This document shows, piece after piece, positions 6,565 to 11,907 of a stretch of DNA of 11,907 bases; position 1 is the stretch's first letter; each line of letters begins with the position of its first letter. The DNA lies in NCBI GenBank assembly GCA_002509495.1, contig DAEV01000006.1, positions 1-11,907 on the forward strand, written 5' to 3'. The DNA comes from Methanolinea sp. UBA473. GTDB lineage: Archaea > Halobacteriota > Methanomicrobia > Methanomicrobiales > Methanospirillaceae. The position numbers were made by a program, and so were the translations under genes. Below the pieces are notes generated by a model. It searched no databases. It was not told where the DNA came from and saw only the letters and a list, made by a program, of their open reading frames with translations.

Positions 6565-6772
6565 CCCAGGGCAACGCCCCTCGATTGATAATCCCGAACA
6601 GTTTGTTGGGCGTCAAAAGGTTGCCTGGGGTTCGAAGGGGCGGAGCCCCTCAATTGATGATCCAGAACGATGGATCTTATCCGGAACTGTATGTTAGGCG
6701 ACCGAAGGTCGCCCGGGGGTCGAGGGGGCAAAGCCCCTCGGAAATTTGGGGTTCGAAAGGGCGGAGCCCCCC
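6565..6772. repeat. Cluster of degenerate GC-rich hairpin repeats
   Basis: The spacer between two divergent genes is filled with related units. Bases 6591-6651 and 6679-6739 align without gaps at 48 of 61 positions, with an 88-bp offset. The 25-bp blocks 6627-6651 and 6748-6772 match at 23 positions. The 19-bp blocks 6576-6594 and 6645-6663 match at 17. Each unit carries a short hairpin, mostly of the form GGGGC-three bases-GCCCC (6569-6579, 6636-6650, 6721-6740, 6759-6769). A different perfect 7-bp stem, GGCGACC-GAA-GGTCGCC, lies at 6697-6713. A larger inverted pair (CCCAGG-g-CAAC near 6565-6575 and GTTGCCTGGG at 6620-6629) encloses the first unit. There is no reading frame with protein-family likeness. 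This looks like a dispersed palindromic repeat family, probably present elsewhere in the genome; that part is inference. Confidence 0.75.
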
Positions 6773-6831
6773 GATTTGCATCTTTGGGTATCTTTTTCAG
6801 ATGCGTCATCGTCTGTAGATAGTACTCACGA

Positions 6832-9522
6832 ATGATCTCTCTCCTCTATGTGGACGATGAACCGGGTCTTCTCGAGATTGCAAAGGTGTATCTTGAGATG
6901 TCGGGGGAATTCCAGGTCGCCACCTCGACCTCGGCACGGGATGCGCTTGATTCCCTATCGACCCATTCCTTCGATGCCATCATCGCCGATTACCACATGC
7001 ACGGCATGGACGGGATCGCCTTCCTAAAGGCCGTCCGTGAACGGTTCGGGGATATCCCCTTCATCCTTTTTACTGGCCGGGGCCGCGAGGAGGTTGTGAT
7101 CGATGCCATCAACCATGGTGCGGATTTCTACCTCCAGAAAGGGGGTGAGCCGGAAGCCCAGTTCGCCGAGCTGGCGCACAAGATACGGCAGGCCGTACGG
7201 CGAAAACGGGCAGAACGCTCGCTCCACGACTCGGAAAGACGTCTCACCGATATCATCAACTTCCTGCCGGATGCCACGTTCGCCATCAATAAAGATGGAT
7301 CCGTAATTGCATGGAACAGGGCTATCGAGGAGATGACCGGCAAGTCCGCATCCGACGTCCTCGGAAGGGGGGAGTATATCTACGGCGAAGCGTTCTACGG
7401 AAAGGCACGTCCGCTGCTCATAGACCTCGTCCTTGCTCCGGACGAACAATTCGAACGAGAGAATTACCTCTATACACGGCGCGACGGTACGACGCTGACA
7501 GCCGAGGCAGTCCTTGAAAAACCGGACATGGAACCTGTTCATCTCTGGTCGACAGCACGCATTCTCTATGATGAGAACGGGAATCTCGCCGGAGCGATTG
7601 AATCTATCCGCGACATCACCGAACGTAAGAAGGTGGAAGATGCTCTCCGCGAGAGCGAGAGCAAGTTCCGGACCATCTTCGAGAACAGTCCGTACCCTAT
7701 CGCGATCAACAGCAACCCTGGCTACAAATTCCTGGAAGTCAACAGAGCGTTCCTGAACGCCAGTGGGTTTACCGAGGAAGAAATCATTGGAAGGGATCCG
7801 ATGGAAATGGGGCTGCTCCCGGTTTCGGAAGCGGTCAAGCTGATCTCTCGCCGGGTTCTTTCGGGAAAACTTGAGAACGTCCCCCTGGCCCTGACCGCAA
7901 AAGAGGGGAGACGGATTCATGTCCTGTTCTCTACGATGCCTGTCACCATCGACAATAAACCCGCCATTGTGACCGTGACAGCGGAAGTAACGAAATTAAA
8001 AAGAGTCGAAGAAGATCTGCTTTCGAAGCATGAAGCCCTAAACGCCGCGTACAGCGAACTTGCGGCCGCCGATGAAGAACTCCGCCAAAATTATGATGAA
8101 CTGATCCGCAAGGAAAAAGCACTCCGTGCGAGCGAAGAGAAGCTACGCGCTCTTGTCGAACATTCTCTCGACGGCATATTGATCACGGACTTTTCGGGAA
8201 CCCTGCTTTTTGTGAACCGGACGGCAGGCCTCATCGTCGATGTGGAGGATTACCCCAAGGTGATCGGCACGAGAAACGTGATGGAATTTGTCGCCCCTGA
8301 ATCCAGGGCCGATGTGATCCGGGATCTTCGCCAGGTTGCCCAGGGGATCGATGCATATCTCGTCCAGTACAAACTGATCACGGAAACCCGGCGGGAGATC
8401 TGGGTTGAATGCATCGGCAAAAAGATCCCGTTTGAGGACTCTTCCGCAATGCTGGTTTCCATGCGGGATGTAACCGGGCGCAAACTTGCGGAAGAGCGGG
8501 TGCGCGAATCCGAGAGCAAATTTGCCACTGTGTTCCGCAGCAACCCGGTTGCGCTCACGCTGGTCTCTGCGACAGACGGGAAATTCGTGGATGTCAATGA
8601 TGCGTTTGTGAGAAATACCGGGTATTCCCGTGACGAAGTAATTGGCAGAATCGCAGAAGACATCGGAATCTTTCCCGACAGGATTGAATACCTCCACTTT
8701 ACCGCCACACTCCGGGACCAGCGGACCGTATATGATAGGGAACTGCAGTGCAGGATAAAAACCGGCGAGATCCGGACCTGCCGGTTTTCTTCCGGTGTCA
8801 TCATGATGGGCGGCAGGCCTCACATCCTCTCCACCGTAGAAGATATTACGGAACGAAAGAGCGCCGAGGAGGCACTCCGCCAGGCAAACCGCCAGCTCAA
8901 CCTGCTCACCGGCATCACCCGGCACGATATCCTCAACAAGATCTCGGTGATCCTCGGATATCTTAAAGTCGCAAGGAAAAATTGCGAAGATCCCGCAATG
9001 TTCGAGTACCTGGGTAAAATGGAGTCCGCCACCACGGCAATCCGTTCCCAGATCGAGTTCACCCGGGTCTACCAGGATCTGGGCACGCGGAAGCCCCGGT
9101 GGATTGACCTGGACACGGTGATGCCACGCTTACAGGTCCCCGTATCCATCAAGTTGAATGCAGAGGTGAATGGTATCTCGGTATTCGCCGATCCGATGCT
9201 CGAACGGGTATTCTTCAACCTCCTCGACAACTCGATCCGGCACGGTGAGCACGTGACCGCGATCCGGGTCTCGTCCCACCCTTCGGGTGAGGATCAGGTC
9301 GTGGTCTGGGAAGACGACGGGATCGGCATCGCCGCCGATGAGAAGGAACGGATCTTCGAACGGGGATTCGGGAAGAACACCGGGCTTGGGATGTTTCTTT
9401 CGCGGGAGATCCTCTCCCTGACGGGGATCACGATCAGGGAGACTGGTGAGCCCGGAAAGGGAGCACGGTTCGAGATCACCGTGCCGAAGGGGATGTTCCG
9501 GGTCCGCCCCGGGGCAGCATGA
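6832..9522 (+). CDS. Cytoplasmic receiver-4xPAS-histidine kinase
   Basis: This is an 896-aa signalling protein without signal peptide or membrane segment, so it should sense an intracellular cue. An N-terminal receiver domain (1-122) has the acidic pair D8/D9, phosphoacceptor D53, T81 and K103. Four PAS domains follow at about 131-265, 275-393, 435-550 and 560-677. A coiled coil (395-435, ending EELRQNYDELIRKEKALR) separates the second and third. The phosphoacceptor histidine is H698 in a non-classical H-box (GITRHDILNKISVILGYL). The ATP-binding domain has N796 and N800 (FFNLLDN), D829-G830-x-G832 and GLG at 851-853, all intact. The ATG at 6832 has no clear ribosome binding site and an in-frame stop lies just upstream, so the message may be leaderless. 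No separate response regulator is nearby. The signal and the output partner are unknown. The PAS domains could bind a cofactor or ligand, but no binding residue is certain. Confidence 0.93.
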   Translation: MISLLYVDDEPGLLEIAKVYLEMSGEFQVATSTSARDALDSLSTHSFDAIIADYHMHGMDGIAFLKAVRERFGDIPFILFTGRGREEVVIDAINHGADFYLQKGGEPEAQFAELAHKIRQAVRRKRAERSLHDSERRLTDIINFLPDATFAINKDGSVIAWNRAIEEMTGKSASDVLGRGEYIYGEAFYGKARPLLIDLVLAPDEQFERENYLYTRRDGTTLTAEAVLEKPDMEPVHLWSTARILYDENGNLAGAIESIRDITERKKVEDALRESESKFRTIFENSPYPIAINSNPGYKFLEVNRAFLNASGFTEEEIIGRDPMEMGLLPVSEAVKLISRRVLSGKLENVPLALTAKEGRRIHVLFSTMPVTIDNKPAIVTVTAEVTKLKRVEEDLLSKHEALNAAYSELAAADEELRQNYDELIRKEKALRASEEKLRALVEHSLDGILITDFSGTLLFVNRTAGLIVDVEDYPKVIGTRNVMEFVAPESRADVIRDLRQVAQGIDAYLVQYKLITETRREIWVECIGKKIPFEDSSAMLVSMRDVTGRKLAEERVRESESKFATVFRSNPVALTLVSATDGKFVDVNDAFVRNTGYSRDEVIGRIAEDIGIFPDRIEYLHFTATLRDQRTVYDRELQCRIKTGEIRTCRFSSGVIMMGGRPHILSTVEDITERKSAEEALRQANRQLNLLTGITRHDILNKISVILGYLKVARKNCEDPAMFEYLGKMESATTAIRSQIEFTRVYQDLGTRKPRWIDLDTVMPRLQVPVSIKLNAEVNGISVFADPMLERVFFNLLDNSIRHGEHVTAIRVSSHPSGEDQVVVWEDDGIGIAADEKERIFERGFGKNTGLGMFLSREILSLTGITIRETGEPGKGARFEITVPKGMFRVRPGAA

Positions 9523-9550
9523 TATCCTGCCCATGATGGCGGTTTGATGA

Positions 9551-9556
9551 TTTTTT
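9551..9556 (+). terminator. T tract after the kinase gene
   Basis: Six Ts lie about 30 bases past the kinase stop codon, a plausible first archaeal termination signal ahead of the stronger tract at 9615. Confidence 0.4.
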
Positions 9557-9614
9557 GGACGGATCTCAATCTTTATCAGAGTCCGACTGGTCACCTGGAG
9601 AGGGTATCAAGGTA

Positions 9615-9631
9615 TTTTTTTCGAAAAAAAA
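9615..9631. terminator. Symmetric T/A tract, likely bidirectional terminator
   Basis: TTTTTTT-CG-AAAAAAAA gives seven Ts on the plus strand for the kinase message and eight Ts on the minus strand for the gyrA message. It lies between the two convergent genes, about 20 bases past the gyrA stop and 90 past the kinase stop. A second run of A residues at 9645-9649 adds five Ts for gyrA. Oligo-T stops transcription by archaeal RNA polymerase, so one symmetric site can serve both genes. Confidence 0.6.
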
Positions 9632-9649
9632 GTGATTGCGGCGGAAAAA

Positions 9650-11907
9650 TCATTCTTCACTATCTGCTGCCTGGTCGGGCCCGGCACCGGTCTGGCCGTT
9701 GTCCATTTCCTGGGGAACGACGGCAATTCCAATCACCCGGTCGTTCTCCTCCAGCCTCATGATCTTTACTCCCTTGGTTCCGCGGCCGATGACTCGTATC
9801 TCGTTGACATGAGTCCGTATCACGATCCCTGACGCGGTCATGACCATGATCTCATCAGTATCCATTACCGAACAGGACGCAATGACCACCGCATCACGTT
9901 CGAGCTGGATATTCCGGACCCCCATGGTTCCCCTGCCATGGCCCCGGAACTCGTCGAACTCGGTTCTTTTACCGAACCCGACATCCGAGATCGTGAGGAG
10001 GTGATCCTTCTCCACCAGGGTGACCGCCACCACGGTATCGCCTCCTTTCAGCTTCATGCCCCTTACACCCTGGGCCGTACGACCGACGGTGCGAACCGTC
10101 TCTTCATGGAACCGGAGGCTCTGGCCGAAACGGCTCGTCAGGATGATCTCCTTGTTGCCATCCGTGAGGATCACCTTGACCAGCTGGTCCGGCCCGCGCA
10201 GTTTAATGGCGTTTGTCCCGACAGATCGCGGAAATGAGAACTCTTTCAGCGGTATTTTAATGATCTGGCCCAGTTTCGTGGCGAAGAGGAGGAACTGGTC
10301 GTCCCGGAATTCCCGGATCGGGATGACTGCGGTCACCACCTCATCCTTGAGATTGAGCAGGTTGACAATCGGTTTTCCCTTGGCAACACGGCTGGTCTCA
10401 GGGATCTGGTAGACTTTCAGCCAGTAGACACGCCCGGTATCGGTGAAACAGAGGAGATAATCCTTGAGACTCGCAGCGAAGACCGAGTCCACGACATCGT
10501 CTTCCTTGGTGGTCATCCCGGTGATCCCGTGTCCTCCGCGCCTCTGTTTCCGATACACGTCGATGTCGGTCCGCTTGATATAATTGGCGGTGGTGATGGA
10601 GACAAGGACGGTCTTGTCTTCGATCAGGTCTTCGTTGGAGAGGTCACCGAAAAAGTGTGAGATCTGGGTCCTTCGTGCATCCCCGTATTTTTCTGCGATC
10701 TCCATCGTTTCCCGCTTGATCTCCGCTCTGATATTCGCCTCGCTCGCGAGGATCAGTTCGAGACGGGCAATCTCGGTCTCAAGCCCGATCTTCTCATCGG
10801 TGATCTTCTTTTGTTCGAGGGCTGCCAGGCGGCGGAGCTGCATCTGGAGGATCGCATTGGCCTGGGGTTCATCCAGCCCGAACCTGGTGACCAGGGAAGT
10901 ACGGGCATCATCGACGGTCTCCGATGCCCGGATCGCTGCGATCACCTGGTCGATCTTTGAAAGGGCGATCAAAAGTCCGTTCAGGATATGGACCTTTTCC
11001 CGTGCCTTTTTCAGTTCGAATTCCGACCGGAGCGTGATGATGTGGATCCGGTGCCTGACAAAATGGTCCAGGAGTTCCGGGAGATTGAGTATTTTCGGCT
11101 GGTTATCCACAATTGCGTAATTGATCGCCCAGAAACTGGATTCGAGCTGGGTGTTTTTATAGAGGTTGTTGAGTACGACGGAGGGAATCGAATCCTTCTT
11201 GAGATCGAACACGACACGGATGCCTTCCTTGTCGGATTCGTCGCGAATATCAGAAATCCCTTCAATTCGTTTATTTTTCACCATGTCGGCGATCGTGGTG
11301 ATCCATTGCGCCTTGTTGACCTGGTAGGGGAGTTCGGTTACGAGGATCCGGGCGTTCCGGGACCCGGTTTTTGGCTCCTCGATTGTCGCGACCCCACGTA
11401 CCACGAGGCGTCCCTGGCCCGTCGCATAGATATTCCTGACGCCCTCGACGCCCATCAGGATTCCTCCTGTCGGGAAATCGGGGGCCGGCATGGAAACCAT
11501 GAGATCTTCCACGGTGATATCCGGATTGTCGAGATATCCCATCACCGCAGAGCAGACTTCGCGCAGGTTGTGCGGCGGCATTTTGGTCGCCATACCCACG
11601 GCAATCCCGTCCGATCCGTTCACCAGAAGGTTGGGAATTTTTGCGGGAAGAACGACCGGTTCGGTCAGCGACTCATCATAGTTCGGGACCAGCGGGACGG
11701 TCTCTTTCTCGATATCCTCAAGAAGAGCTTCCGCATAGGGTTTGAGCCTGACCTCGGTGTACCTGCTTGCGGCTGCGGAATCCCCGTCCACGGATCCGAA
11801 ATTGCCCTGCCCTTCCACGAGGGGATGGCGGTAAGAGAAGGGCTGGGCCATCTTTACAATGGTATCATAGATGGAGGCATCCCCGTGAGGATGGTACTTA
11901 CCCATCA
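9650..11907 (-). CDS. gyrA: DNA gyrase subunit A, N-terminus beyond window
   Basis: This is the breakage-reunion subunit of DNA gyrase, which with GyrB introduces negative supercoils using ATP. The gene runs off the right edge. The visible 751 codons begin at MGKYHPHGD, equivalent to about residue 74 of the E. coli protein, so roughly 75-80 residues are missing and the internal Met there is not the start. The catalytic tyrosine is Y49 of the visible part (SRYTEVRL, E. coli Tyr122). KIPNLLVNGSDGIAVGMAT follows as expected. The GyrA box QRRGGHG at 454-460 and the beta-pinwheel C-terminal domain mark it as gyrase, not topoisomerase IV. The quinolone region reads GDASIYD, with Ala at the position of E. 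coli Ser83. The last 18 residues form a Gln/Gly/acidic tail ending DSEE. Gyrase in methanogens is generally considered of bacterial origin. gyrB is probably just upstream, outside the window. Confidence 0.97.
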   Translation of the reverse strand, partial: MGKYHPHGDASIYDTIVKMAQPFSYRHPLVEGQGNFGSVDGDSAAASRYTEVRLKPYAEALLEDIEKETVPLVPNYDESLTEPVVLPAKIPNLLVNGSDGIAVGMATKMPPHNLREVCSAVMGYLDNPDITVEDLMVSMPAPDFPTGGILMGVEGVRNIYATGQGRLVVRGVATIEEPKTGSRNARILVTELPYQVNKAQWITTIADMVKNKRIEGISDIRDESDKEGIRVVFDLKKDSIPSVVLNNLYKNTQLESSFWAINYAIVDNQPKILNLPELLDHFVRHRIHIITLRSEFELKKAREKVHILNGLLIALSKIDQVIAAIRASETVDDARTSLVTRFGLDEPQANAILQMQLRRLAALEQKKITDEKIGLETEIARLELILASEANIRAEIKRETMEIAEKYGDARRTQISHFFGDLSNEDLIEDKTVLVSITTANYIKRTDIDVYRKQRRGGHGITGMTTKEDDVVDSVFAASLKDYLLCFTDTGRVYWLKVYQIPETSRVAKGKPIVNLLNLKDEVVTAVIPIREFRDDQFLLFATKLGQIIKIPLKEFSFPRSVGTNAIKLRGPDQLVKVILTDGNKEIILTSRFGQSLRFHEETVRTVGRTAQGVRGMKLKGGDTVVAVTLVEKDHLLTISDVGFGKRTEFDEFRGHGRGTMGVRNIQLERDAVVIASCSVMDTDEIMVMTASGIVIRTHVNEIRVIGRGTKGVKIMRLEENDRVIGIAVVPQEMDNGQTGAGPDQAADSEE

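Noticed and set aside
6627..6651. GGTTCGAA resembling a tRNA T-loop, suggesting a tRNA fragment
   Set aside because: The bases after TTCGAA (GGGGC) do not pair with the bases before it as a T stem would, and no acceptor, D or anticodon arm can be found. The motif belongs to the hairpin repeat.
6565..6772. CRISPR array
   Set aside because: The repeats are degenerate, vary in spacing from 33 to 88 bp, have no constant-length unique spacers, and no cas gene is present.
9540..9600. C/D box small RNA between the kinase and gyrA
   Set aside because: TTGATGA resembles a C box, but no D box (CTGA) follows at a suitable distance and no second box pair is visible.
1..11907. Defence island, toxin-antitoxin pair or other novel multi-gene system
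   Set aside because: Besides the IS and the kinase, the genes are recognisable conserved archaeal families in ordinary contexts. No gene cluster has defence or mobile-element cargo features.

Overview
The window reads as chromosomal DNA of a methanogenic archaeon, most likely order Methanomicrobiales (Methanoregula-like or a relative). The evidence is an archaeal/eukaryotic-type glycyl-tRNA synthetase, an archaeal Hef helicase-nuclease, the archaeal families UPF0147 and COG1645, a bacterial-type gyrase A, and a soluble receiver-PAS-histidine kinase with the phrasing typical of that order (receiver ending in YLQKGG, H-box of the form TRHDILNKI). Assignment to a genus is not possible from the sequence alone.

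Layout. (1) Bases 1-966 are an apparently complete IS481-like insertion sequence whose transposase lies on the minus strand and whose left end coincides with the first base of the window. (2) Bases 967-1092 are a short leader holding a possible promoter, two oligo-T tracts and a hairpin. (3) glyS (1093-2817) and hef (2814-5057) run on the plus strand with an ATGA start/stop overlap, so they are probably translated from one message. (4) A small zinc-ribbon protein (COG1645) is encoded convergently and overlaps the end of hef by 10 bases. (5) A 300-bp spacer carries a perfect 14-bp palindrome just upstream of a good TATA box, followed by the UPF0147 gene. (6) A YjbQ-like (UPF0047) gene lies on the minus strand. 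Its true start is near 6551, not the longer open frame that runs on through repeats. (7) Between it and the divergent kinase gene lies a roughly 210-bp cluster of degenerate GC-rich hairpin repeats. (8) A large cytoplasmic receiver-4xPAS-histidine kinase (6832-9522) follows. (9) A short convergent spacer with a symmetric T/A tract separates it from gyrA (minus strand), which is cut by the window's right edge.

How the genes relate. Apart from the mobile element and the kinase, this is mostly information processing: aminoacylation (GlyRS), replication-fork repair (Hef) and DNA supercoiling (gyrase), plus three small conserved proteins of uncertain role. Orientation alternates, giving three convergent pairs (hef/COG1645, UPF0147/YjbQ, kinase/gyrA) and two divergent pairs (COG1645/UPF0147, YjbQ/kinase). 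Only glyS-hef looks like an operon.

I did not find a convincing new multi-gene system. The most worthwhile leads are the hairpin-repeat cluster at 6565-6772, the palindrome plus TATA box at 5666-5698, the insertion sequence beside the glyS leader, and the orphan kinase.
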